This document shows positions 45,656-53,743 of a stretch of DNA of 64,000 bases, piece by piece. A model generated the notes under the pieces. That model searched no databases, was not told where the DNA came from, and worked only from the letters and a program-made list of their open reading frames with translations. Source of the DNA: Pseudomonadota bacterium (GTDB lineage: Bacteria > Desulfobacterota > Desulfobacteria > Desulfobacterales > JAHIVH01); the NCBI GenBank assembly GCA_018816735.1, contig JAHIVH010000008.1, positions 1 to 64,000 on the forward strand, in the 5' to 3' direction. Made by a program: the position numbers and the translations under genes. How positions within the stretch are numbered: the first letter of the stretch is position 1; each line of letters starts with the position of its first letter.

Positions 45656-47026
45656 TTATGCCTCAAAATCGCCTGTATCCAGTTTATTGGTAAGAATAGA
45701 GGCTTGTCTGCCCAGATCGTTTTTCAATTTGATCCCCCGCTCAACAGCGCTGATCGCATGAATGGCAGTGGCATGATACCGGTTAAAGCTGCGACCGATC
45801 ACATTCAAAGGTTGATCCGTATATTTACGTGACAAATACATGCCCATTTGGCGGGGTCTTACAATAGACTGTTTTCTCGAACTTGAAACCAGATCCTTCA
45901 CGGTTACATTATAATTTTTGCAGACCAGCTTCTTGATCGTATCGATGGTAATCGCAGAATTTGTCCTGACCATATTTACGACCACGCTTTCAGCCAAATT
46001 GATATCAATGGGCAGGTTTAATATGGAAGATTTGCTGATGACCCCATTTAAACCGCTTTCAAGCTGCCTCACATTTTCGGTCAGTTCGCTTGCAAGATAC
46101 TCAATGACCAGCCCGGGTATCTGGCATCCTTTTTCTTTTGCTTTTTTCTGCAGTATCCGTGTGCGTGTTCTAAAACCAGGTGCTGAAATATTTGAAATCA
46201 GGCTCGATGAAAGTCTTGATTTCAATTGGTCATTTAATTTTGGAATGTTTCCCGGCGCCTGGCTACTGCTGAAAATAATCTTTTTGTTGGCTTCAAACAG
46301 ATAATCGAGTGTAATGGACAGCTCAACCTGGGTTTTCTCTTTGCCGGTAAGGAACTGCACATCTTCCAATAAAAGCACATCGCACTGGGTCCTGTATTTA
46401 TTTTTAAATTTATCAATCGAAGAATTTTTAATAGAGCTGATCATTTCATTCGTAAAATCTTCAGCCGTTATATAATAAACCCTTTCCATAGGACGATCGG
46501 ACAGAATATGATGACCGACTGCCTGGGCCAGATGGCTTTTCCCCATGCCTGTATTTGAAAACAGAAACAGGGAATTCTGATGCATCTTTTTGGATGATGC
46601 CAGTGAGAGTGCGGCAGAATAGGCAAAATCTGAATTTTTGCCCACGACAAAGTTGTCAAACGTATAGTCGTTCCGAAGCATCCTTCCGTAAAGGAGCTTG
46701 TTTTCAAGGAATGGCAGCGTTGCCTGCCGTGGTATCATCTCTTGTATGGACAGGGTCGTTATCTCCTTTTCCTTAAATGGTGATGGGGTGTCTGATACAA
46801 CCAACTTGAATTTCAACGGTGTGCCGGTTTTGTTTTCCAATTCTTTTTGAATCATGGACCCGTAATAATCCAGTATTCTTTTTTGCAAAAAATAATTCGG
46901 GCAACTCAATATAATTTCATTCCCGCTGCTATCGAGGTAGTCTACAGGATCGATCCACATCTTGTAGATATGGGGTGGAATCGTATTTTTAATTGCCGAC
47001 TTTGCTTGAGACCAAACGTTTTCCAT
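45656..47026 (-). CDS. dnaA: Chromosomal replication initiator DnaA (divergent)
   Basis: DnaA of 456 residues with all four domains: domain I (MENVWSQAKSAIKNTIPPHI), linker, AAA+ domain and C-terminal DNA-binding domain (VRPRQMGMYLSRKYTDQPLN). It departs from textbook DnaA in two places. Walker A is SNTGMGKSH at 157-165 in place of GGVGLGKTH, and the DnaA-box helix reads FNRYHATAIHAISAVE in place of the FGGRDHTTV type. Walker B is DVLLLEDVQFL. I recall similar changes in other Desulfobacterales DnaA, so this may be the lineage's main initiator. ATG 47026 is chosen because domain I normally begins here; the frame runs on to 47089. It is alone, without dnaN. Confidence 0.85.
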   Translation of the reverse strand: MENVWSQAKSAIKNTIPPHIYKMWIDPVDYLDSSGNEIILSCPNYFLQKRILDYYGSMIQKELENKTGTPLKFKLVVSDTPSPFKEKEITTLSIQEMIPRQATLPFLENKLLYGRMLRNDYTFDNFVVGKNSDFAYSAALSLASSKKMHQNSLFLFSNTGMGKSHLAQAVGHHILSDRPMERVYYITAEDFTNEMISSIKNSSIDKFKNKYRTQCDVLLLEDVQFLTGKEKTQVELSITLDYLFEANKKIIFSSSQAPGNIPKLNDQLKSRLSSSLISNISAPGFRTRTRILQKKAKEKGCQIPGLVIEYLASELTENVRQLESGLNGVISKSSILNLPIDINLAESVVVNMVRTNSAITIDTIKKLVCKNYNVTVKDLVSSSRKQSIVRPRQMGMYLSRKYTDQPLNVIGRSFNRYHATAIHAISAVERGIKLKNDLGRQASILTNKLDTGDFEA

Positions 47027-47089
47027 TAGAGCAGACACCTGTCCATCAACCAAAAAATGAGCGTATTCCAATAATTTAGAAAAAGACAA

Positions 47090-47570
47090 ACCTTACCAGC
47101 GCCACCTTTATTTAACTGCCAGAATGCGGGTATCCACTGGTTTTTTAAAGTTCACGGGAAAAATGTATAAGATAAAAAATTAAGTGACGAACACAATGGG
47201 AGAGTTTCTATGACATCTTCTCTGGAGAGTCAAACCTGATATTTAGGATTTTGCTCCCCCTTGAATCGTCATGGATTAATGTTTATATCTATCTGTTTTT
47301 TAAAATAAAGTTGTTAACAATCCGGCAAGTAATGTGAAATACGACCTTTTCACGAAATCAATTTTTTTTCAGGAATAATAGGTATATCCACCTTTTGTGC
47401 GATAATGACAAATAATTCGTTATCTTCAAAATTCTATCATTTTCTCTTATTTTCTTCTATTTTTAAAAAATTTATCTTATTTTTTCCCCCATTTTAAAAG
47501 TGCCCCAAATAAAAAGAGTTAATAAAAGTCAATATTTTTTTGCTAGATTTTTTAAATTTTTTTATGATTT
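47090..47570. other. AT-rich region upstream of dnaA, candidate replication origin
   Basis: About 480 bases with no gene. It is strongly AT-rich, above all 47420-47560, where TCTTATTTT-like repeats and long T-runs occur. TATCCAC, the core of a DnaA box, is found at 47131-47137 and 47385-47391. No full TTATCCACA is present, but the DnaA next door has an altered box-recognition helix, so its site may differ. Supports an origin only weakly; GC skew could not be computed here. Confidence 0.3.
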
Positions 47571-47732
47571 TTTTCCGCTTTGAAAGGATTCCAATTTCTC
47601 TGATACACAGAGAATATCTTCGTTTATCAATAGCAGCATGGCCAACCAGCATGACTCAAAAAAATGAATTGACTCAATAATTAAAAGGAAGGCCTCAAAA
47701 ACTGAATAAAAATGAGGCAGGAGGTCACAATC

Positions 47733-47810
47733 GTGAAAATGGATAAACCAATCCGAAAAAACAGCCAAAATTCAGTATTATGGCTGATTCCGGTCAAATG
47801 TTTCTTATGA
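47733..47810 (+). CDS. Possible 25-residue peptide with strong ribosome binding site
   Basis: GTG 47733 is preceded by AGGAGGT at seven bases, the best Shine-Dalgarno in this gap. The peptide begins MKMDKPIRKNSQNSVLWLIP if GTG is read as Met and ends KCFL. A GCCTC/GAGGC pair just upstream could form a hairpin next to the ribosome binding site. The length is too small for a family call. The remaining 47570-47891 sequence holds nothing else that I can support. Confidence 0.25.
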   Translation: MKMDKPIRKNSQNSVLWLIPVKCFL

Positions 47811-47891
47811 TGCTAAAATTATTTTGATTTTTAAACTATTGTCCAGCTTTATTGCAAACACACGTATGCCGTAAATATCATTAATGCATGA

Positions 47892-48722
47892 TCAGTAACC
47901 GGAATTTCTGGTACCATAAAAAACAGAGGCGCCTGCGCAGGTTCCATTACCGTAATTCCAAACCCAGTCCACATACCCGTCAATCGTATCGGCTGTCAGT
48001 TTTTCAAAATCCCAGTCCGTATATGTATATGATCCATCCGCGCTCGTTGTATCATACAGGCTCAGCATATCATCTTCGACATAGCCGTAAAGCGTGCCTG
48101 TCGAACCATCTATGCTAAACTGGATTACAACACCGCAATCACTCTGACTAATGTAATAGGTCCCGTAATACGGGTCTGAATAATCATACCCGCAATATGA
48201 GTAATCATCGATAACGGTCACATTCCAGGTTCCTGAGAAGTCCTCACATGATGAAATGATATCGATTACGGCATCGACATATATCGGGGTACCGGTCAGA
48301 TTGTTCGTTCCGGATGTTATGGTTACGTTATTTAAGTTTCCCGAATAGAGCAATGCGGACCCATAACTGTCATAGACATCCACACGAATCTGCCTGTTTG
48401 AGCCGACCGGGATATTAGATACGGTTCCTTGCCCATCACCCCAGTCCCATGGCCCCCCTTTGGCAATCTGCTTGCCACCGCTATCCAAAACGCTCACATA
48501 GACCTGATAATCCCAGTCGAGCGCCCGTGTTGTTGCTTTAGTCGTTTCATTATCGGGTTCCGGGCCATCATTGTCCACTATTTTAATGCTGATTGCAATA
48601 CTTCCGTAATCTTCAGTTCCAGGTGAATTGCCTGAACACCCACCAATCAGAAGCAATATTGACAAACTAATACAATATTGAAGAAAATACTGTTTAAGGA
48701 GACCTTTTGCCGGTCTTTTCAT
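47892..48722 (-). CDS. Lipoprotein of unknown function
   Basis: A protein of 276 residues with a lipobox (LLLIGGCSG) and an outer-surface-like composition rich in Tyr, Asp, Gly and Thr. Residues about 40-150 look like a single beta-sandwich (YQVYVSVLDSGGKQIAKG; NRQIRVDVYDSYGSALLYSG), followed by a second beta domain with several paired cysteines (ISSCEDF, YSYCGYDY, SQSDCGV, NGTCAGA). ATG 48722 is preceded by GGGAGAG at six bases. No family recognised. It is on the same strand as the Gly-rich and caspase genes. Confidence 0.6.
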   Translation of the reverse strand: MKRPAKGLLKQYFLQYCISLSILLLIGGCSGNSPGTEDYGSIAISIKIVDNDGPEPDNETTKATTRALDWDYQVYVSVLDSGGKQIAKGGPWDWGDGQGTVSNIPVGSNRQIRVDVYDSYGSALLYSGNLNNVTITSGTNNLTGTPIYVDAVIDIISSCEDFSGTWNVTVIDDYSYCGYDYSDPYYGTYYISQSDCGVVIQFSIDGSTGTLYGYVEDDMLSLYDTTSADGSYTYTDWDFEKLTADTIDGYVDWVWNYGNGTCAGASVFYGTRNSGY

Positions 48723-48779
48723 TATCATCTCTCCCATGCCGATACTATATTGAAATAAAAAATCTGTAATGACCAGGGC

Positions 48780-49112
48780 TTAATCCTGCCAGCTTACAGT
48801 GACATTTCCCGTATCACCGCTGTCAGAAGAACCTCCGCCACCGCCACCACCTCCGGAAGCAGCCGCTGCCGCACCGCCTGCCGCAACAGCACCCAAAAGC
48901 ACCCACCATTTATTTTTACTTAGCCAGCTTTCTCCCCCCTCCTGTTTTTCACTGGGAATGTTTTCCAATGGTGATGTGACAATGGTTGGCTCGGACTTTG
49001 TAATTTTCATCTTTGGTTTTGAGGGCGCCCCAATGGCCATATCAATGATGACCACATGAACCATGAGGACAGCAAAAAAAACACATCCTGTTTTTTTAAA
49101 ACATTTTTTCAT
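48780..49112 (-). CDS. Small exported protein with membrane segment and poly-Gly tail
   Basis: A protein of 110 residues: a signal peptide (ending DMAIGAPSKPK), a charged segment, and then KNKWWVLLGAVAAGGAAAAA followed by eight glycines and SSDSGDTGNVTVSWQD. The Trp-rich start and Ala/Gly-rich membrane helix resemble the small proteins found beside caspase-like or FecR-type surface genes, but I cannot name a family. It lies 34 bases after the caspase gene. Confidence 0.55.
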   Translation of the reverse strand: MKKCFKKTGCVFFAVLMVHVVIIDMAIGAPSKPKMKITKSEPTIVTSPLENIPSEKQEGGESWLSKNKWWVLLGAVAAGGAAAAASGGGGGGGGSSDSGDTGNVTVSWQD

Positions 49113-49146
49113 TTTTTTACCCTGTGTGTTGTTGATGGCTGCTTTT

Positions 49147-50661
49147 TTATTTCAAATCAAGACTGATATTCCAGATTTCAGGATCACCTGAAGAAGTTGT
49201 AATAATTGGCCGTTTGGCTGTCCCCAAAACTTTCTGAGTGTCATCAGGCATGACGGATTCCAGATAAGCCCTCAGTTCACGCATGTCCACGACGCCATCT
49301 TTCGGTGAAACACTTTCGAACCCATCTGCTTCTCCCCCCAATGCTTTTAAAAGTGTATGGGTGAATGCACCATTTGACCAGGATGAATGTTCAATGGCCA
49401 GGCGATCCGTATCCGCACCTACCATATAAATCCACCCTTTGGGAATGCGCTGCTCCCGTTTGAGTTTCTGGACGTAGGGCTGGACACTGATTCCTTTGCT
49501 TCCCCTGGTGATTAATTTTCCTGCATGACAGGTATCGGCAAGGACAATGACATTCTTGGCATTTCTTTCCTGAAGAATTTCCCTGACCCTGTCCATCCGG
49601 TAACCTGTTGCCGGAATATTGATATTTGTATCATAGCATGCAAAGTAAACTTTTTCCGGGTCTTCAGGGTCCGGGAACCCGTGTCCGGACCAGAAAAGGA
49701 CAATCATATCATCAGGGCCGACTTTGGTCAGCCAGGATTCAAGGGCAATCAGAATGTCATTTCTCTTGGCATTTTCATTGATCAGGGTCTTGATATGACT
49801 ATTGCTCCACCCCAGCTGGAGCAGCATATTCCTGAATGCTTCAGCATCATCATCGGCAAACGCCAGTTCCTGCAATCCATCTGTACTGGAAAACTGGTAG
49901 CGGGAAATACCGATGATAACCGCATATGAATTCCTTTTGCTTAAAAAATTGACCCCGGCAGGCTGGGCGGGCTGCAATGGCAAATCAAAGGAATTATGCG
50001 TTCCCGATTTGACAGTAAGCCACATTCGCTGTGTCTGATAACCCGGCGCAGATATTTCCACATCATATTCACCTGCACCCAATTTCATGCCCTGAAAAAA
50101 TTTGGGCTTGATATTCAAAATTCTAACGGTTGCATTTTCAGGAGTGGTATTGATCACAACCGCACCTAAATTCCTGTCCATTTCCTGTATTTCAAAATTT
50201 TTGGTCGATATCACATCACCGTCATAATAAACCTTTACCATCCACGTTCCCGGAAACGCAGAAGCTTTGTCCCCGTCAATAAAAATGTTGTGCCAGGCAG
50301 ATGTATCCTTGAAATACTTCCCCTTGGCAGGTGCCACGTCACATCCTTTTGATGAATAATAAAGACGGCCATCCGGCATATACCACTCCCATTTCAACGT
50401 GTGTTTGCCGGAAACATTTTTCAGCTGGACATGGGACACCACTTTTTGATCGGAGATGGTAAATGTATCGGTCACATCGACCGGCGCACCCGAACTACCT
50501 GTTTTGTCAACGTCTTTTGCAAGGATGGATTTGATGACCTGAAACGGCGGCGGCTTTCTGACCATTTTTGTTGAAGAACAGGAAAAGAATAAGAATATGG
50601 TCAAGAGCATCACCACGAGTGATATGCCGGTCAGACACCATGGCTGATTGTTTTGTTTCAT
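49147..50661 (-). CDS. Caspase-like (C14) peptidase lipoprotein with PEGA domain
   Basis: A protein of 504 residues with a lipoprotein signal (IFLFFSCSS). After a beta domain comes a PEGA-type repeat (GAVVINTTPENATVRILNIK; GMKLGAGEYDVEISAPGYQT) at about 185-250, then a caspase p20 domain at about 260-480. The catalytic pair is intact: His in VLFWSGHGFPDP and Cys in VIVLADTCHAGKL. Bacterial caspase-like proteins cleave after Lys/Arg or unknown sites and often pair with DUF4384 or FecR-like partners. ATG 50661 follows GGAGAAACAC. The DUF4384 gene at 50992 is divergent. Confidence 0.85.
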   Translation of the reverse strand: MKQNNQPWCLTGISLVVMLLTIFLFFSCSSTKMVRKPPPFQVIKSILAKDVDKTGSSGAPVDVTDTFTISDQKVVSHVQLKNVSGKHTLKWEWYMPDGRLYYSSKGCDVAPAKGKYFKDTSAWHNIFIDGDKASAFPGTWMVKVYYDGDVISTKNFEIQEMDRNLGAVVINTTPENATVRILNIKPKFFQGMKLGAGEYDVEISAPGYQTQRMWLTVKSGTHNSFDLPLQPAQPAGVNFLSKRNSYAVIIGISRYQFSSTDGLQELAFADDDAEAFRNMLLQLGWSNSHIKTLINENAKRNDILIALESWLTKVGPDDMIVLFWSGHGFPDPEDPEKVYFACYDTNINIPATGYRMDRVREILQERNAKNVIVLADTCHAGKLITRGSKGISVQPYVQKLKREQRIPKGWIYMVGADTDRLAIEHSSWSNGAFTHTLLKALGGEADGFESVSPKDGVVDMRELRAYLESVMPDDTQKVLGTAKRPIITTSSGDPEIWNISLDLK

Positions 50662-50991
50662 GTGTTTCTCCAGAATAATCATGGATGACAGGACAGAGAA
50701 AACGTTCCCGTCACTAAGCACCTTTTATCCCCCGATCCGGCTTAACTGTGACGGCAACTCGTTTCTGCCATGCAAAAGAGTTTTTTAAAAAACCTATGAA
50801 CTCATTTTATATAGCCATTTACAGTGGGTGTCAAATAAAACAAAGGAATTTCCATACACCCATTCAGGCATATCCATAATCATATCCAAGTTTCAGGGGG
50901 AATATTTCGAAAATAGTGAAAAAGATTCCGATGAGATTGATTTATTTCATATATTCGTGTAACAGAATACCAAAATTAAAGGAGGCAAGTT
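50662..50991. other. Divergent promoter region between caspase and DUF4384 genes
   Basis: About 330 AT-rich bases. No gene, hairpin or repeat is supported beyond the AGGAGG before the GTG at 50992. Confidence 0.4.
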
Positions 50992-51924
50992 GTGAATATT
51001 TTAAACCAAATACAAAGCGATATGACAAGATGGTACCTTAAGCTGCCCCTCTTTTTCGTGATTCTTTTCATATCTGTGCCATCTTGGGGCGACAGCCAGT
51101 TGAATTTTAACACCATGCCGGATAATGAAAAACGGTCTTGCCTTCAGACAGTTGACGGCTTTGCGTATTTATCAGAAGATATGACTCTCGCAGACACACG
51201 CGCAGCCGCATTTTCCAATGCCAAACGTCAGGCACTGGAAATGGCCAAAACCTATGTCAAGTCAAAAACCAAAGTGAAAAATTTTACAACCGAGTACGAT
51301 ATGATCTGGTCAGAATCGGAGGGCATGATTACCATTCTGGAACAAAAGGATTTTGGGATTGAAGAAAATACCCGATATCATGTCTGGATTAAAGCGGAAG
51401 TGGAATATTCCCTTAAGCCCAAGACACCGGACATTGAGGAACCAATGGAAGCGAATGTTGAGGCGCCGCTTACCGTTAAAGTCTGGACGGAAAAAAAGAA
51501 CTTTCAGGAAGGTGAATCCATTCAGGTTCATATCCGGGGAAACAGGGATTTTTATGCAAAGATCATTGATATTACGGCGAGCGGTGATATTATCCAACTT
51601 CTTCCCAATGATTACAGGCAAATCAACTTTTTTAAAAAAGATACGGTATACAACATTCCCGATACAGGCGATCTTTTCACACTGGCCGCCTCTCCCCCTT
51701 TTGGCCAGGATAAGATTGTTGTCTATGCAAGTGAAATTCCCATAGGTGATATGCAGATGGAGCCTGCAGGAAACGGTCTTAACAAGTACAATGGCAGCCA
51801 GAAAACATTTGGAAATGAAGCACGTGAAAATTCTTCTGTTCCGCAAAATGAAGACAGCAAATTTAAAGGTGCTGATTTTTATGAGGCGGCCTGGATTATA
51901 ACAACAGAACAAAAGAAGCAATAA
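50992..51924 (+). CDS. DUF4384-domain exported protein
   Basis: A protein of 310 residues. Signal peptide (ending VPSWGDSQ), then a LPP20-like segment (TLADTRAAAFSNAKRQALEM) at about 65-140, and a DUF4384 domain at about 160-250 (LTVKVWTEKKNFQEGESIQV; YAKIIDITASGDIIQLLPND). The start is GTG 50992, with AGGAGG eight bases upstream. DUF4384 domains are frequently found with caspase-like peptidases and serine/threonine kinases. It is divergent from the caspase gene, consistent with a shared role at the cell envelope. Confidence 0.75.
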   Translation: MNILNQIQSDMTRWYLKLPLFFVILFISVPSWGDSQLNFNTMPDNEKRSCLQTVDGFAYLSEDMTLADTRAAAFSNAKRQALEMAKTYVKSKTKVKNFTTEYDMIWSESEGMITILEQKDFGIEENTRYHVWIKAEVEYSLKPKTPDIEEPMEANVEAPLTVKVWTEKKNFQEGESIQVHIRGNRDFYAKIIDITASGDIIQLLPNDYRQINFFKKDTVYNIPDTGDLFTLAASPPFGQDKIVVYASEIPIGDMQMEPAGNGLNKYNGSQKTFGNEARENSSVPQNEDSKFKGADFYEAAWIITTEQKKQ

Positions 51925-51930
51925 AAAATC

Positions 51931-51990
51931 AGGGGTTCCTGGAATACCGTTTTCATTGAGATGCACGAGTATTCAAGAACCCCTCTTTTC
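51931..51990 (+). terminator. Intrinsic terminator after the DUF4384 gene
   Basis: AGGGGTTC (51931-51938) pairs perfectly with GAACCCCT (51977-51984), and the stem can be extended inward by GGAATAC against GTATTC with one bulge. CTTTTCTCTT follows. A long, strong hairpin six bases after the stop codon. Confidence 0.75.
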
Positions 51991-52092
51991 TCTTCCACCT
52001 CAACAACCCTTTTTTTAATTTCTAACCTTCGGAGGCTATAATAAGCCATCACATGGTATATAAATATAATGATGAAGTTGGGCGGCAGATAA

Positions 52093-52234
52093 TAAGCTCA
52101 ATTTTTTAAAACGTGACAGGCAAGTCGAGGAAAAGGGTTAAAGGTTAAGTATGTTAAAAAGTTAATTTAATAATTTTTTAAAAGACAGCTCGACTTACCT
52201 GTCAGACGTCTTTAAATACGATCATTTGAGCTTA
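52093..52234. repeat. 142-bp imperfect palindromic element (MITE-like)
   Basis: Outer arms TAAGCTCAA (52093-52101) and TTGAGCTTA (52226-52234) match perfectly. Inner arms of 16 bases (52114-52129 and 52189-52204; TGACAGGCAAGTCGAG with one mismatch) enclose an AT-rich 59-base core without coding potential. No target-site duplication is obvious. It is not followed by a T-tract, so it is more than a terminator. The flanks up to Usp at 52412 contain nothing else that I can identify. Confidence 0.55.
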
Positions 52235-52411
52235 AGGTACCATTCTTCTTTTTCAATAATCAAGAGAAGACTAAGTTATTTCCGGGAAACATGGTTAACA
52301 GCTCGAAATTTTAAAAAAAGTCCGTTTTAGAATTTTATCCTTCCTTCCGGATGCGGAAACCTGAAAAAAGACACAATAATTAACTTAAATAAAATCAAAT
52401 GTTTAAATACT

Positions 52412-53353
52412 TTATGCCACAACCCAAACGGTCATATCATTGGCCATCTGAAATATCTTTTTTCCTACCCGTCCCAGAAGAAATTCTTCTACAATAGACA
52501 GCCCTCTTCTTCCCACGACAATCGTGCTGTAATTGCCATCTCTTGCTTCCTGAATCACTGCTCCGGCCCTTGAAATTTGATCTGTAAGAATTTTCTTCGA
52601 AATTCTATTTGTCTGAATACCTGCTTCTTCAAGTGTACTGATGGCTCGATCGAGCTCAGGTTCAATGGTTTCCCGATGTTTTTCTGTCCACTCAAGTTCA
52701 TCTATCGGATAATGTCTCTGAATTTCATTCAAATAAAGAATATTCAGTGATCGGATAACGTGTAGAACTGTGATATTGTGACTATCCCCTCCCACAAACT
52801 GACCAACAGCTATCACAGCCTTGTCTGCATCTTCAGACTGATCATAGGCAATAAGTATTCCGCCTGGACGAATCTGTTTTCCCACAACGATGAGTGGAAT
52901 ATCTGATACTTTTCCCAGAAGCTTGCTTGCCACACTCCCCACAAAAAGGTCTTTTAACCTGCTGACACCCGTCCTGCCCAAAACAAGCGCGTGAAAACCC
53001 TCTCGTGAAAAATCATGGATATCTCTTGCAATTCCTTTCTTTCTGGACTGAACGACAATGTCAACATGTTCTGCTGAAAATCCCTTCTCCACCAACCGTT
53101 GTTTCGACTGGTTTAGAAATTCACCGATCATTTTTTTCTGTTCAGTCATCCAGGCCTTAACCGAGTGGATCTGAAAATGCTGTTCTGCATTTTTTTCCAC
53201 GTCCCAGAGCAATTCCGGGACTTCAGATATGACATGAAATAAAACCACATGTGTTGTCTCGGGCGGAAATATCTCTCCGACATAGTTCACAACAACACTG
53301 GCCTGATCAGACCCATCAAGGGCTACCAATAAACGATTTATTTTATTCTTCAT
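52412..53353 (-). CDS. Universal stress protein with two UspA domains
   Basis: A protein of 313 residues made of two UspA domains, about 1-150 and 160-313. Each keeps the G-2x-G-9x-G nucleotide-binding pattern: LGRTGVSRLKDLFVGSVASK in the first and VVGRRGLSIVEEFLLGRVGK in the second. The start LLVALDGSDQASVV and GILIAYDQSEDADKAV are the two first strands. Likely ATP-binding; role in stress survival or energy limitation is by family only. Transcribed alone. Confidence 0.88.
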   Translation of the reverse strand: MKNKINRLLVALDGSDQASVVVNYVGEIFPPETTHVVLFHVISEVPELLWDVEKNAEQHFQIHSVKAWMTEQKKMIGEFLNQSKQRLVEKGFSAEHVDIVVQSRKKGIARDIHDFSREGFHALVLGRTGVSRLKDLFVGSVASKLLGKVSDIPLIVVGKQIRPGGILIAYDQSEDADKAVIAVGQFVGGDSHNITVLHVIRSLNILYLNEIQRHYPIDELEWTEKHRETIEPELDRAISTLEEAGIQTNRISKKILTDQISRAGAVIQEARDGNYSTIVVGRRGLSIVEEFLLGRVGKKIFQMANDMTVWVVA

Positions 53354-53662
53354 AGTTCCCTCACCTTCTTTTTATTACTTCTTTTGCTTTTCTATTTATG
53401 CTCAAACAAACGTTACTAAACACTTTTCTAGTTGGGAGGAAAAACAAGACGCAATTAAGCCATAATAAATTCAGGATGTGGCAAGGATACTGAATTGCGA
53501 CAAGGAACTGATAGTATCACCACATGAAATTCAACATGAAGTCGTTATTAAAATTAGCAAATCAAATCATTGTGCTATTTTTCAAATTGATATCATAACT
53601 GTCTTTTAAATCAAGGGGTATCGTACAATTCTTTGTGACTGAAGATGAAGGGGAAAAGGAGA

Positions 53663-53697
53663 GAAAAAAAGCAATAGGGCAGGTTCAGCACCTGCCC
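53663..53697 (-). terminator. Intrinsic terminator after the CocE/NonD hydrolase gene
   Basis: On the minus strand GGGCAGGT and ACCTGCCC (53697-53677) pair perfectly around a 5-nt loop, followed by TATTGC and a seven-T run. The hairpin lies 47 bases after the stop codon at 53744. The remaining 53354-53676 gap holds nothing else that I can support. Confidence 0.75.
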
Positions 53698-53743
53698 CAT
53701 TCATTTTTTTTACAGATTAATACGTGTAAAAGGGAAACACATT

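Noticed and set aside
51310..51966. Minus-strand frame of 218 codons opposite the DUF4384 gene
   Set aside because: Antisense to a gene with strong Shine-Dalgarno and domain structure; contains the terminator sequence.
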